From Saprospiraceae bacterium (GTDB taxonomy: Bacteria; Bacteroidota; Bacteroidia; Chitinophagales; Saprospiraceae): 64,000 bases of DNA. A program made the position numbers and the translations under genes. This document shows, in pieces, positions 33,772 through 43,709 of this stretch. Location: contig JAIYCH010000131.1 of assembly GCA_027488135.1 (NCBI GenBank), positions 124,001 through 188,000 on the forward strand, given 5' to 3'. A model generated the notes under the pieces. It searched no databases. It saw only the letters and a program-made list of their open reading frames with translations, and was not told where the DNA came from. Every line of letters starts with the position of its first letter. The first letter of the stretch is position 1.

Positions 33772-34617
33772 ATGAGTTGGTTCAAAAGATTGAAGGAAGG
33801 CATACAAACTGCCACTAGAAATAAGAAGGAAGCGCCGGAGGGACTTTGGTATAAATGCGACCGTTGTAAAGAAACTTCTACTGCAAAGGAGCTTAGGGAG
33901 AATTACCATAAATGTCCTAAATGTAATTATCATACAAGAATTGGTTCAGATGATTATTTTGAAATTATTTTCGATGCGGATTATCAACTTTTACATGAAG
34001 AATTAAAATCTAAAGATGCCCTTTCTTTCGAAGATGTAAAATCTTATCCGCAGAGATTAGAAGAAGCTTATAAGAAAAATAGTGTTTCTGATGCTATCAC
34101 AGTGGCACTTGGAAATATTGACGATAATAAACTGGTGATTGCCTGTATGGATTTCAGTTTCATTGGTGGTTCTATGGGCTCTGTCGTTGGGGAACGTATT
34201 TCTCGTGCTATTGATTCAGCTATTGCTTCGAAGTGTCCATTATTGATTATTAGTAAATCTGGTGGTGCCCGTATGATGGAATCAGCATATTCTTTAATGC
34301 AGATGGCTAAAACCTCTGCAAAGCTTACGCTGCTTGCCCGTGCTGGATATCCATTTTTTAGTTTGATGACTGACCCAACAACAGGAGGAGTTACCGCTTC
34401 ATTTGCTATGCTCGGTGATATTAATATGGCAGAACCCGAATGTTTAATTGGCTTTGCAGGTCCTAGGGTTATAAAAGAAACGATTAAAAGAGAACTTCCT
34501 GAAGGATTTCAAACAGCAGAATTTCTGCTGGAAAAAGGATTCCTAGATTTTATTGTGGATAGAAAAAATCTGAAGGAATCCATGAGGCACTTATTAGTCC
34601 TTTTTGCTAAAAATTAA
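33772..34617 (+). CDS. accD: Acetyl-CoA carboxylase carboxyltransferase subunit beta
   Basis: This 281-residue subunit works with AccA to transfer CO2 from carboxybiotin to acetyl-CoA, giving malonyl-CoA for fatty acid synthesis. The N-terminal zinc ribbon is present as CDRC...CPKC (residues of about 27-49). The crotonase-fold core shows FIGGSMGSVVGERISRAID, SKSGGARMMESAYSLMQMAK, DPTTGGVTASFAMLGD and GFAGPRVIKETI, all typical of AccD. The length matches the family. The 3' end overlaps the convergent moeB gene by 24 nt. Confidence 0.95.
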   Translation: MSWFKRLKEGIQTATRNKKEAPEGLWYKCDRCKETSTAKELRENYHKCPKCNYHTRIGSDDYFEIIFDADYQLLHEELKSKDALSFEDVKSYPQRLEEAYKKNSVSDAITVALGNIDDNKLVIACMDFSFIGGSMGSVVGERISRAIDSAIASKCPLLIISKSGGARMMESAYSLMQMAKTSAKLTLLARAGYPFFSLMTDPTTGGVTASFAMLGDINMAEPECLIGFAGPRVIKETIKRELPEGFQTAEFLLEKGFLDFIVDRKNLKESMRHLLVLFAKN

Positions 34618-35715
34618 TCCTACATTTTTTAATGATGCTATACCGCCTTTAAGAGAATATACTATTTTCTTCCCTTCGGTCAGTTGCTGAAAAATTTGCG
34701 CCGCTTGTTTGCTTCTCATTCCTGTCTGACAGTAAAATAGTATTTCTTTTTTATTGTCATGTATCTTGTTGAATTCTTCTTTGATGCTATTCATTGGAAT
34801 GTGCATACCTCCCAAACTTATAGTATTTCTCTCTTCCACCGTTCGTACGTCAATTAATTGAAAATTTTTGAGTTTTTCTTCCCAATCTTCATAACATTCA
34901 ATTTCGTTAATCACAGAAGGAATGCAAAAGTTTTGGATGGGAATGATATCACTAATTCTGAACGGAATAGGGTTTGATATATTTATTTTTTGACTTTCCA
35001 TAGATAATGAGTCAAAAATCCAGGTTGAATTTACAATGAGTTCACCCAACCCAGTAATGAGTTTTATTACTTCTAATGCTTGAACACAGCCAATGATTCC
35101 TGGCAGTACACCTAGTACTCCACCTTCTGCACAGGAAGGTATAACTCCTGTTTCCGGTGGAACTGGATAAATATTTCTATAATTACAGCTCCTTTTGTTA
35201 TTCAAAAGTACATTGAAGCTTGAAACCTGTCCTTCATACTGAAAAACAGCTCCATAGATATAAGGTTTATCCATGATAACACAAGCGTCATTTAGTAAAT
35301 ATCTCGTTGCAAAATTATCAGAACCATCCACAATGACATCGTAATCAAAAAGAATCGATCTAACATTTTCATAATCAATGGCCAAATTAAATACTTCAAT
35401 ATGAACAAAAGGATGAAGTATTTTTATTTTTTCACTTGCCACGATGGCTTTATGTCTGCCAACATCAGATTCATTATACAATATTTGTCTATGCAAATTT
35501 TCAATATTAATAACATCAAAATCTACTATCCCTATTTTCCCAATACCCGCTGCAGCGAGATATAAAAGTATAGGACACCCTAAACCACCGGCACCCACTA
35601 CTAAAACTTTAGATTTTTTTAACGCCATCTGGGCATTTTCGTCAAATCCTGGCAATTGTAAATGACGTTTATATCTTAACCATTCTGTTTGAGATAAAAA
35701 TTCATGGGACGTCAT
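34594..35715 (-). CDS. moeB: ThiF/MoeB/HesA family adenylyltransferase with C-terminal rhodanese domain
   Basis: This 373-residue E1-like enzyme adenylates the C-terminal Gly of a ubiquitin-like sulfur carrier (MoaD or ThiS). The Rossmann ATP site is VLVVGAGGLGCPILLYLAAAGIG; DFDVINIENLHRQILYN, DGSDNFATRYLLND and the catalytic Cys in PSCAEGGVLGVLPG follow. The C-terminal rhodanese domain (about 275-373) has its active-site Cys in ILFYCQTGMRSKQAA and can donate sulfur. The CxxC zinc ligands of E. coli MoeB are not present; Bacteroidota members often read YR(D/N)(L/I)YP there, as here. MoeB versus ThiF cannot be settled without nearby moa or thi genes. Its start overlaps the upstream kinase-like gene by 4 nt. 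Confidence 0.85.
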   Translation of the reverse strand: MTSHEFLSQTEWLRYKRHLQLPGFDENAQMALKKSKVLVVGAGGLGCPILLYLAAAGIGKIGIVDFDVINIENLHRQILYNESDVGRHKAIVASEKIKILHPFVHIEVFNLAIDYENVRSILFDYDVIVDGSDNFATRYLLNDACVIMDKPYIYGAVFQYEGQVSSFNVLLNNKRSCNYRNIYPVPPETGVIPSCAEGGVLGVLPGIIGCVQALEVIKLITGLGELIVNSTWIFDSLSMESQKINISNPIPFRISDIIPIQNFCIPSVINEIECYEDWEEKLKNFQLIDVRTVEERNTISLGGMHIPMNSIKEEFNKIHDNKKEILFYCQTGMRSKQAAQIFQQLTEGKKIVYSLKGGIASLKNVGLIFSKKD

Positions 35716-36758
35716 TGCCAGTTTATTACAGGTTTATTTAGTATTTTCTCTAGATGTAACTGTGTTATTTCACCCATTGTTACCGCTTGTTTAAAAGCAA
35801 TATCGCCATGTAATTGAGACAATTCATTCCCTAATTGTCTGGTTTTATCTTTTGTTGAAATTTCATCCATTCTAAAAATCCTGAACAGACTATTTACTCT
35901 GTCCTGCTCAGTCCTTATTCTCTCGGCAATAAGACTTCTTTCCTCCATTTGATATTGTTTAACCGACTCAGGGCCAATATTATTAATGCCGAGGGTAATA
36001 ATAGGGTTGTTTTCTTTAAAATATTGGGGTTGATAGAATCTTTTTGAACCTTCAAATGTTTGTTGATCAAAGTCTATGGCCCTCATTCTATATTGGTTAC
36101 CTTCAATATCAGGTGTAATATCAACAACGTAATTGTATGATCGCATATCACCAAGTAACCTTGCGAAGCATCTTTCGTTAAACTTAACAAATTCTTTAAT
36201 AATTCTTATCTGATTAAAAAGATCAGTATTTAAGCGTCTATTAATAAAATCGTCACCTGGAATACCTGCAATATGTTCTTCTATAAGTGTTTCGCCGTCA
36301 ATTAAGTAGTAGAAAAAATTAGGAGAAAGAAGTGATTCTAACTCTAAACCATAAACCCTTGAGGCATCTGATATTTTGACATAAAAATGGTCATAATTAT
36401 CATTCAGCCTGTTAATAATTCGAATGCGAAAAGGTTTGGAATTTCCAAAAGTACAAAAATCAATTCTGGCAATGGTTAAATGTTCCATCACACTAATATC
36501 ACCACCTGTTTTTAATAAGGCATAAATAAGTTTGAGGCTATTATAAATTTCAGTTTGAGCTGATTCATTATAAAAAACAGATTCCCAGCCCGTGTCTTTA
36601 TCATTTTGACCCATCACAGGAATCGTTGCTTCGTATCGAAGTAAATCGCTATATTGAAGAGGAAGTTTACTTACCCTGTTATAGTAAGACAAATAGGCTA
36701 GTAACCTTTCCCCAATCGGATATCTGATTTTTTTTCTCGACGGAATATTTCCAAGCAT
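35712..36758 (-). CDS. Uncharacterised protein with kinase-like features
   Basis: This 348-residue soluble protein belongs to no family I can name. Several pieces, in the right order, suggest a protein-kinase/aminoglycoside-phosphotransferase fold: YVKISD (K128, beta-3 lysine position), a hinge-like LIEEHIAGIPGDDF (158-171), GDMRSYN (203-209, catalytic-loop Asp and Asn) and AIDFDQ (227-232, metal-binding Asp). The C-terminal 80 residues are helical and charged. If correct, it would phosphorylate a small molecule or protein; the match is weak and the glycine loop is not clear. It lies between acs (20 nt upstream) and moeB (4-nt ATGA overlap), so the three are probably one operon. Confidence 0.6.
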   Translation of the reverse strand: MLGNIPSRKKIRYPIGERLLAYLSYYNRVSKLPLQYSDLLRYEATIPVMGQNDKDTGWESVFYNESAQTEIYNSLKLIYALLKTGGDISVMEHLTIARIDFCTFGNSKPFRIRIINRLNDNYDHFYVKISDASRVYGLELESLLSPNFFYYLIDGETLIEEHIAGIPGDDFINRRLNTDLFNQIRIIKEFVKFNERCFARLLGDMRSYNYVVDITPDIEGNQYRMRAIDFDQQTFEGSKRFYQPQYFKENNPIITLGINNIGPESVKQYQMEERSLIAERIRTEQDRVNSLFRIFRMDEISTKDKTRQLGNELSQLHGDIAFKQAVTMGEITQLHLEKILNKPVINWQ

Positions 36759-36778
36759 AATAAGTCATTTCTATAAAA

Positions 36779-38677
36779 TTACACGGCTCCGTCTTTTATT
36801 TCTTCAACAATTTCAGGATTAAGTAACGTACTTACATCTCCGAAACCTTCTGTTTCTCCACCGGCCACCTTTCGTAAAATTCTTCTCATAATTTTGCCTG
36901 ATCTGGTTTTGGGTAGGCCGGAAACTAATTGAATTTTATCTGGCTTTGCAATGGCACCAATTTGTTTGGCCACAACTTCTGCAATTTCCTTTTTCAAAAT
37001 AGTTTCATCGATATTAAAATCGACAGGTATAACATAGGCATAAATTCCCTGTCCTTTAATATCATGGGGAAAACCAACCACGGCTGATTCCACCACATGA
37101 GGATGACGATTTATGGCATTTTCAACCTCTGCCGTACCTAATCTATGGCCAGATACATTGATTACATCATCTACTCTTCCAATAATTCTATAATTTCCAT
37201 CTTTATCCCGTTTTGCACCATCTCCGGTAAAATAATACCCTGGATACAGAGAAAAATAGGTTTGTCTGCACCTTTCATGATCTCCGTAGGTTGTTCTAAG
37301 AATGGAAGGCCAGGGAAACTTGATACATAATAAACCTTCTACTTCATTTCCCTCCAGTTCGATTCCGTCTGCTGACAATAGAACTGGCTGAATACCAGGC
37401 AATGGTTTGGTTGCATAACTAGGAATAGATGGCGTAATTCCCGCTAAAGTTGAGATCATAATACCACCCGTTTCTGTTTGCCACCAGGTATCTACAATAG
37501 GGCATCTATTTTTTCCAACTTTTTCGTTATACCAATGCCATGCTTCTTCGTTGATGGGTTCACCTACACTTCCCAAAACTTTCAGGCTCTTTAATTGATA
37601 TTTTTCCACAAATGAATTTCCATAAGCCATTAAGGCTCTTATAGCTGTAGGAGCCGTATAAAAATGAGTAACATTATATTTGTCGCAAATTTCCCAAAAT
37701 CTTCCGGCATCTGGATAAGTTGGAACACCTTCAAACATGAGCGAGGTAGCACCTACAAGGAGGGGACCATAAACAATGTAGGAATGTCCAGTTATCCAAC
37801 CAATGTCAGCAGTGCACCAATACAAATCCTTTTCATTTATTTGAAAAACCTGTTTAAAGGAATAGGAGGTATAAACCATATAACCTCCACAGGTATGAAC
37901 GACCCCTTTAGGTTTACCCGTTGAACCAGAAGTGTATAAAATAAAAAGCATGTCTTCAGAATCCATGGATTCAGCTTCACATTCATTAGATTGATTAGGC
38001 ACCACATCATGCCACCAAAGATCTCGTTCCGGATACCATGTCACCTCATCTCCTGTATTTTTATAAACGAGAACATTTTCTACACACTGACAACCGGGAA
38101 ACTGCAAAGCATCATCAACGACTTGTTTTACAGCAATATGTTTTGCTCCCCGATCATTATAATCGGAACAAATAACCATTTTACATTGAGAATCTTCGAT
38201 CCTATCTGCCAGAGATTGTGCTGAAAAGCCAGCAAATACAACAGAGTGTACAGCTCCAATTCTGGCACACGCTAAAATGGCAATAGCCAATTCCGGCACC
38301 ATTGGCATATAAAAACATATTCTATCCCCTTTTTTTATGCCATACTGCTTTAAACTATTGGCCACCTTATTTACCTCTTGATATAAAGAAAGATAGGTAA
38401 ATGACCTTGGTGATGTATCAGGAGAATTGGGTTCCCAATAAAAAGCAATTTGATCAGATTTTTCAGGCAAATGTCTGTCAAGGCAATTTTCAGTAATATT
38501 CATTTTACCATTTACAAACCAATGGATGTTTGGCTCTGTGAAGTTCCAGGATAATACCTTGTCCCAACGTTTTTTCCAGGTAAAACCAGAGGCAATTTCA
38601 TCCCAAAACAACTCGGGTTGATGACAACTCTTATGGTATATTTCTTCAAACTGAGCGGTATCTTTAATTAATTCCAT
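36779..38677 (-). CDS. acs: Acetyl-CoA synthetase (AMP-forming)
   Basis: This 632-residue enzyme activates acetate to acetyl-CoA through acetyl-AMP. The P-loop-like motif is YTSGSTGKPKGVVHT. WWQTETGG, YFTGDGAKRDKDG, GRVDDVINVSGHRLGTAEVE and the C-terminal acetylatable Lys in TRSGKIMRRILRK are all present. Residues such as DVGWITGHSYIVYGPL (here ADIGWITGHSY...) are diagnostic of Acs rather than propionyl-CoA synthetase. The length is near the family value of about 650. The gene is first in the minus-strand operon with the kinase-like and moeB genes. The upstream 158-nt gap to the divergent lipoprotein gene must hold its promoter, but I see no clear TAnnTTTG. Confidence 0.94.
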   Translation of the reverse strand: MELIKDTAQFEEIYHKSCHQPELFWDEIASGFTWKKRWDKVLSWNFTEPNIHWFVNGKMNITENCLDRHLPEKSDQIAFYWEPNSPDTSPRSFTYLSLYQEVNKVANSLKQYGIKKGDRICFYMPMVPELAIAILACARIGAVHSVVFAGFSAQSLADRIEDSQCKMVICSDYNDRGAKHIAVKQVVDDALQFPGCQCVENVLVYKNTGDEVTWYPERDLWWHDVVPNQSNECEAESMDSEDMLFILYTSGSTGKPKGVVHTCGGYMVYTSYSFKQVFQINEKDLYWCTADIGWITGHSYIVYGPLLVGATSLMFEGVPTYPDAGRFWEICDKYNVTHFYTAPTAIRALMAYGNSFVEKYQLKSLKVLGSVGEPINEEAWHWYNEKVGKNRCPIVDTWWQTETGGIMISTLAGITPSIPSYATKPLPGIQPVLLSADGIELEGNEVEGLLCIKFPWPSILRTTYGDHERCRQTYFSLYPGYYFTGDGAKRDKDGNYRIIGRVDDVINVSGHRLGTAEVENAINRHPHVVESAVVGFPHDIKGQGIYAYVIPVDFNIDETILKKEIAEVVAKQIGAIAKPDKIQLVSGLPKTRSGKIMRRILRKVAGGETEGFGDVSTLLNPEIVEEIKDGAV

Positions 38678-38835
38678 AATGTAGAATGTCTTTTAATTTT
38701 CTGAAAATTGAATGTTAAATATAAACATAGTCATTTATAAATTCCTAATATTACTTCCGTTTTTATATATCTTTAAATTAAGTAGGCATTGATAAAGATT
38801 CTCCCTATTTTTCGTCGCTGAAAATTTTTACCTTT

Positions 38836-39606
38836 ATGTCATCATCCTATTTGCTAACATTACCTTTTTATTTTTTCATTTTTGCATGCCAGAATAATCA
38901 TAGTGATGAAGGAAACGAAAGTACCGCCATACCTGTTTCCACAAAGAAATTTAGTTCAAAATCAATTCCTTGCCCTGATTCTTTAACTTCATGTGCTGAA
39001 GTTGAAATGAATGTTCCTTTCATCTTAGATCATTCTTCAGCAGATTTAATTAATCAAAGTATTCTTAAAGAATTATCATTAATAATGGAGAGTCTTCCTC
39101 CTGATTTAAACTCCCTTCAGGATATTCCAATTAAAATAGATTCTTTTATTTCACAACATAAAAGTTTTAATAAAGAAGTTGATTTTCCTCAACAGTGGAG
39201 CTTCAAAATGAATTTTGACATTCTAGAAAATAATAACAACAGTCTGTCCATATTAATAAATACAAACATTTATACAGGAGGTGCTCACCCCTTAAATGAT
39301 ATAAGTATCTTAACGTTTAATCCCGACAGTGGAAAAAAGGTAATTTTTTCAGATATCTTAAAAGATGAGAAATCACTTAAAAATTTAATAGTACAGGAGT
39401 TTAGAAGAAAAAGGAATCTTTCAGATGCAGTTAATTTAACTGATGAAGGATTTTATTCAAATGAATGGCCACTGCCTAATAATTTTGCCTTATTAGCACA
39501 AGGTCTTTATATTGTATATAATGTTTACGAAATAGGTCCTTATGTCCTTGGCACAACTGAACTTTTGATACCCATTGATGCGATTAAACCGCTTTTAAAA
39601 GACTAA
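38836..39606 (+). CDS. DUF3298/RsiV-like lipoprotein
   Basis: This 256-residue lipoprotein has a hydrophobic start and lipobox FIFAC (C18), then a low-complexity linker. The C-terminal part matches the DUF3298 pattern: [60 protein letters not shown]. Such domains occur in RsiV, which binds lysozyme, and in many uncharacterised periplasmic proteins. It is 2 nt upstream of pgi, so the two genes are cotranscribed. No sigma factor lies nearby, so a regulatory role is unlikely. The ligand is unknown. Confidence 0.78.
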   Translation: MSSSYLLTLPFYFFIFACQNNHSDEGNESTAIPVSTKKFSSKSIPCPDSLTSCAEVEMNVPFILDHSSADLINQSILKELSLIMESLPPDLNSLQDIPIKIDSFISQHKSFNKEVDFPQQWSFKMNFDILENNNNSLSILINTNIYTGGAHPLNDISILTFNPDSGKKVIFSDILKDEKSLKNLIVQEFRRKRNLSDAVNLTDEGFYSNEWPLPNNFALLAQGLYIVYNVYEIGPYVLGTTELLIPIDAIKPLLKD

Positions 39607-39608
39607 TT

Positions 39609-41261
39609 ATGTTACCCAATCAAAATCCTACACTTACAAATTCTTGGTCAAAGTTAGAACAACTGTCTGAACAAGCCAAATCATTAAAAATGGCTGGTTT
39701 ATTTCAAGAAAATCCACATCGATTCGAGCAGTTTTCTATTGAAAAAGACGGTTTTCTTTTAGATTACTCTAAAAATATCATTAACACTGAAATTTTTAAT
39801 AATCTACAAAAATTAGCCGTAGAATGTGGCCTTCAACAAGCTAAGGATGCTATGTTTAGAGGCGATAAAATTAATGTAACAGAGCATAGAGCTGTGCTTC
39901 ATACAGCGCTGAGAAAACCGGCAAAAAGCGAACTTAACCTGGAAAGTCATAATATCATGTCAGATATAGATCAGGTGAAGTTGAAAATGAAAAAATTCTC
40001 CACTGAGGTTAGGAACGGGAATTGGAAGGGATTTACAGGTAAAAAAATTAAAAATATTGTTAATATAGGTATCGGTGGCTCCGACTTAGGTCCTTTAATG
40101 GTTTGTGAAGCACTAAAATCTTATGCAGATCCTGCTATTGATGTTTTTTTTGTTTCAAATATTGATGCCAGTCATTTGGTTGAAACACTAAAAAAACTAG
40201 ATCCTGAGGAAACTTTATTTCTTGTGGCATCAAAAACTTTCACCACGCAAGAAACAATGACTAACGCTTTCTCAGCCAGAGATTGGTTCTTAAAATCAGC
40301 AAAAGATAGCAAGTATGTTGCAAAACATTTTATTGCTTTATCAACGAACGAAAAGGCGGTGACTGATTTTGGTATTGACGCAGAAAATATGTTTATTTTT
40401 TGGGACTGGGTCGGTGGTAGATATTCATTGACAAGTGCCATAGGTTTGTCCATTTGTTTATATCTAGGTTATGAGGTTTTTGATTCCTTACTCGAGGGGT
40501 TTCATTGGATGGATGAACATTTTAGAACGGAAAATCCCGAAAATAATATGCCTGTTATATTGGCTTTGATTGGAATATGGTATGTAAATTTCATGGGCGC
40601 CCAATCAGAAGCTATATTACCTTACGATCAATATCTGCACAGATTTGCCGCCTATTTTCAACAAGGAAATATGGAAAGTAATGGCAAATCTATAGATAGA
40701 AATGGCGAAAGGGTTAATTATGCTACCGGTCCAGTGATATGGGGTGAACCAGGTACCAATGGACAGCACGCTTTCTACCAACTTTTACATCAAGGTACTG
40801 GTTTTATTCCTTGTGATTTTATTGCTGCTGCAAAGCCTAAACATCAATTAAGTGATCATCATGAGAAATTAATGAGTAATTTTTTCGCTCAAACGGAGGC
40901 ATTGATGAATGGAAAATCTCCTGAAATAGCTGAATTGGAACTACAGAAAGCAGGATTATCTCTTGATGCTATCAAAAAGTTACTGCCTTTTAAGGTATTT
41001 GAAGGAAATAAACCGTCAAACACCATTTTTATGGACGAGTTAACTCCATTTAACCTAGGCAGACTTATTGCTTTATACGAACACAAAATTTTTGTTCAAG
41101 GTATTATTTGGAATGTTTATAGCTTTGATCAGTGGGGGGTTGAACTCGGAAAACAATTGGCCAACAATATACTTCCTGAATTAACCTCTTCCAATAAGGT
41201 ATCAGAACACGACGGCTCAACTGAAGGATTAATTTCATTTTACAAAAAGCATACATTTTAA
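39609..41261 (+). CDS. pgi: Glucose-6-phosphate isomerase
   Basis: This 550-residue enzyme interconverts glucose 6-phosphate and fructose 6-phosphate. Motifs of the long bacterial/eukaryotic class are present: [32 protein letters not shown] (phosphate binding), [46 protein letters not shown] with catalytic Glu and His, and QWGVELGK with the ring-opening Lys. The start at 39609 follows the lipoprotein stop by 2 nt. It links the amylosucrase and GH15 enzymes of this window to glycolysis. Confidence 0.95.
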   Translation: MLPNQNPTLTNSWSKLEQLSEQAKSLKMAGLFQENPHRFEQFSIEKDGFLLDYSKNIINTEIFNNLQKLAVECGLQQAKDAMFRGDKINVTEHRAVLHTALRKPAKSELNLESHNIMSDIDQVKLKMKKFSTEVRNGNWKGFTGKKIKNIVNIGIGGSDLGPLMVCEALKSYADPAIDVFFVSNIDASHLVETLKKLDPEETLFLVASKTFTTQETMTNAFSARDWFLKSAKDSKYVAKHFIALSTNEKAVTDFGIDAENMFIFWDWVGGRYSLTSAIGLSICLYLGYEVFDSLLEGFHWMDEHFRTENPENNMPVILALIGIWYVNFMGAQSEAILPYDQYLHRFAAYFQQGNMESNGKSIDRNGERVNYATGPVIWGEPGTNGQHAFYQLLHQGTGFIPCDFIAAAKPKHQLSDHHEKLMSNFFAQTEALMNGKSPEIAELELQKAGLSLDAIKKLLPFKVFEGNKPSNTIFMDELTPFNLGRLIALYEHKIFVQGIIWNVYSFDQWGVELGKQLANNILPELTSSNKVSEHDGSTEGLISFYKKHTF

Positions 41262-41317
41262 TCTTTATGTAGGTTAAATTTATTATTTTTAGAATATTAT
41301 TCTTAAAAATTAATTTT

Positions 41318-42022
41318 ATGACCCCTTTTTTAGCTGAATTTATTGGATCTGCTATTGTAATTAGTTTTGGTGCTGGAGTATGTGCCGGTACAAGTTTAAA
41401 ATCAACTATTTCAAACGGTTCCAATTGGTTAATTATTTGTTTGGCCTGGGGATTGGCAGTAACCTTAGGCATTTATGCAGTAGGGGATATCAGCGGTGCT
41501 CATCTTAATCCTACAGTAACGATTGCTTTAGCCATTCAGGGAAGTTTTCCATGGTCCGATGTGCCTGGCTATATTTTAGCTCAGATTTTAGGATGTTTTA
41601 CCGGAGCCTGTGTGGTTGTTGTTCACTATTGGCCTCATTGGAAAGTTACAGAATCTTCTGATAGCATAAAAGGTGTTTTTTGTACCGGGCCTGCCATCAA
41701 AGCAACTGTTCCTAATCTCATAAGTGAAATTATAGGTACTTTTTTTCTGATTTTAGGTTTGTTATATATTGGAGCTAACGAGTTTACGCAAGGGCTAAAA
41801 CCCTTTGCTGTTGGTGGATTGATAGTTGCTATTGGACTTTCATTTGGAGGTACAACAGGTTTCGCCATTAATCCTGCCAGAGATTTTGGTCCAAGATTAG
41901 CTCATTTTTTATTACCTATACCAGGGAAAGGCCACTCAGATTGGTCTTATGCATGGATTCCTGTCGTAGGTCCGGTCATTGGAGCCATCATTGCAGTTTC
42001 TTTTTACAGCTTTATTTTTTAA
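41318..42022 (+). CDS. glpF: MIP family channel, glycerol facilitator-like
   Basis: This 234-residue major intrinsic protein has six membrane helices. The two half-helix motifs are HLNPT (N64-P65-T66) and INPARDFGPR (N185-P186-A187-R188-D189). The Asp after the second NPAR is the usual mark of glycerol facilitators rather than strict water channels. The first motif has Thr where Ala is normal. Gene order supports a glycerol role: glpD starts 4 nt downstream. Uptake of glycerol or a related polyol is the likely function. No glycerol kinase lies nearby. Confidence 0.85.
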   Translation: MTPFLAEFIGSAIVISFGAGVCAGTSLKSTISNGSNWLIICLAWGLAVTLGIYAVGDISGAHLNPTVTIALAIQGSFPWSDVPGYILAQILGCFTGACVVVVHYWPHWKVTESSDSIKGVFCTGPAIKATVPNLISEIIGTFFLILGLLYIGANEFTQGLKPFAVGGLIVAIGLSFGGTTGFAINPARDFGPRLAHFLLPIPGKGHSDWSYAWIPVVGPVIGAIIAVSFYSFIF

Positions 42023-42025
42023 ATT

Positions 42026-43684
42026 ATGTCTTTTTCCTCAACCCCAAAAAGAAATGCATATATAAAACAAATACTTGAAAGTTCATTTGATTTAGTTGTT
42101 ATTGGAGGGGGAATTACTGGCGCTGGTATTGCCTGGGACGCTACATTAAGAGGATTGAAAGTTTTATTATTGGAGCAAAACGACTTTGCCTCCGGAACAA
42201 GCAGTAAGAGTACTAAATTAATTCATGGTGGTTTAAGGTATTTAAAACAATTAAAATTTAAACAGGTCTATGAGGTTGGCAGAGAAAGAGCTATTGTCCA
42301 TAATATAGCCAGATTTCTAGTAAGGCCGGAAAAAATGCTTCTTCCTATCTATGAAAAGGGATCGCTAAGCAGAATCATGGCCGCTTTAGCTCTTTCAGTT
42401 TATGATATTCTCGCTGGGGTAGGTAAAGTAGATTCATTTACCTATCACTCTAAAGAAAAAACAAAAAAATTAGAGCCATTGTTGCCTTTAAAAAATTTAT
42501 TAGGCTCCTTTTTATATGCAGAATACCAAACGGATGATCATAGATTAACCTGGACACTTATTCAATCAGCATTGATTAAAGATGCAATGTGTCTTAATTA
42601 TGCAAAAGTTAATCAAATTAAAACAGATGAAAACCGATCTATAAAGGCAGTTTGTTTTGAAGATACCTTATCAGGTGAGATTTTTGAAATAAAAACATCG
42701 CTTGTCGTCAATGCGGCTGGTCCTTGGGTGGTAGATGTCATCTCATTGGACGCATTTCCTCCTCAAAAGGAATTACTGTTAAGTAAAGGCACTCACATAG
42801 TGTTATCACACACTAAATTTCCTCTTAAACAGGCTCTTTACTTTGATGATATTGAAAAAAAAAGAATGATTTTCGCCATTCCTAAAGGCAATACCACCTA
42901 TGTAGGAACGACCGATGTAGAATATACAGAAGACAAAAACAAAATATTCTCTTCAAATGATGAGATTGATTATTTGATAAAAACGTTACAGGCACTCTTT
43001 CCTCAACTTTCTATCAATGTGTCCGATATAATTTCTACATGGGTGGGTGTAAGACCTCTCATAAAAGAGCCTGGAAAAGATTCTACAGAGGTATCAAGAA
43101 AGGACGAAATTTTTATTTCTCCATCAGGCTTGATTTCTATTGCGGGGGGTAAGTTAACTGGTTTTAGAAAAATGGCAGAAAAGGTGGTTAATCTATTAGT
43201 TAAATCTCATTTTCAAGATAAAATTGGTATAAAAAGAAGCAGCGGAACAAAAAATACATTACTTGATGGTAATTCTTTCAATTCAGCGTCGGAATTTAAC
43301 AGTTATTTGGTTAGACTAAAGGAACAATTTAACCATTTGGGCATAGAACCTGAAGTAGCCTCCATTTTTATAAAAAGGTACGGCGATAAAATGGATAAAA
43401 TGATGGGTTTACTTAGTGACAACCTCAACGGGAATGATAACATCGAATGGCTCCTCGAAACAGAAATTAAATATGGAATTTCACACGAAATGATTTATTT
43501 TCCCACTGATTTTATTCAAAGGCAAACAGGTATGTTGTGGTTTGACAGACCTACCTGTGTGCTTAAAAAAGAGTTCATTCTTTCTGTTTTTGCTCTTGAA
43601 TTTAAATGGGACAACAACAAACTATCTCAAGAAAGATTAAAATTGGATCAATTACTTGTTTCTACGCTTGATTTTAAGGATTAA
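42026..43684 (+). CDS. glpD: Glycerol-3-phosphate dehydrogenase, FAD-dependent
   Basis: This 552-residue flavoprotein oxidises glycerol 3-phosphate to dihydroxyacetone phosphate and passes electrons to the quinone pool. The FAD-binding start is VVIGGGITGAGIAWDATLRG, followed by EQNDFASGTSSKSTKLIHGGLRYL, NAAGPWV, FAIPKGNTTYVGTTD and WVGVRPL with IAGGKLTGFRKMAE. All are classical GlpD motifs. It is cotranscribed with glpF. Menaquinone, made through the futalosine route suggested by mqnB, is the probable acceptor. The class V aminotransferase gene follows closely. Confidence 0.94.
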   Translation: MSFSSTPKRNAYIKQILESSFDLVVIGGGITGAGIAWDATLRGLKVLLLEQNDFASGTSSKSTKLIHGGLRYLKQLKFKQVYEVGRERAIVHNIARFLVRPEKMLLPIYEKGSLSRIMAALALSVYDILAGVGKVDSFTYHSKEKTKKLEPLLPLKNLLGSFLYAEYQTDDHRLTWTLIQSALIKDAMCLNYAKVNQIKTDENRSIKAVCFEDTLSGEIFEIKTSLVVNAAGPWVVDVISLDAFPPQKELLLSKGTHIVLSHTKFPLKQALYFDDIEKKRMIFAIPKGNTTYVGTTDVEYTEDKNKIFSSNDEIDYLIKTLQALFPQLSINVSDIISTWVGVRPLIKEPGKDSTEVSRKDEIFISPSGLISIAGGKLTGFRKMAEKVVNLLVKSHFQDKIGIKRSSGTKNTLLDGNSFNSASEFNSYLVRLKEQFNHLGIEPEVASIFIKRYGDKMDKMMGLLSDNLNGNDNIEWLLETEIKYGISHEMIYFPTDFIQRQTGMLWFDRPTCVLKKEFILSVFALEFKWDNNKLSQERLKLDQLLVSTLDFKD

Positions 43685-43709
43685 TTTACCGTATATTTAT
43701 AAAAAAGAT

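Noticed and set aside
34594-35715. Loss of CxxC zinc motifs in MoeB as a sign of inactivation
   Set aside because: Bacteroidota members of this family commonly have a YRxxYP segment there, and the catalytic Cys and ATP site are intact.
37145-38224. Plus-strand open frames opposite acs
   Set aside because: They are antisense to a clear acs gene, have no recognisable domain or start context, and are explained by codon bias of the real gene.
38678-38835. 158-nt divergent gap between acs and the lipoprotein gene, examined for a regulatory element
   Set aside because: AT-rich with no clear palindrome, riboswitch-like fold or full promoter match.
41104-41472. 122-codon minus-strand frame across the pgi-glpF junction
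   Set aside because: It overlaps the ends of two well-supported genes and shows no domain or signal.
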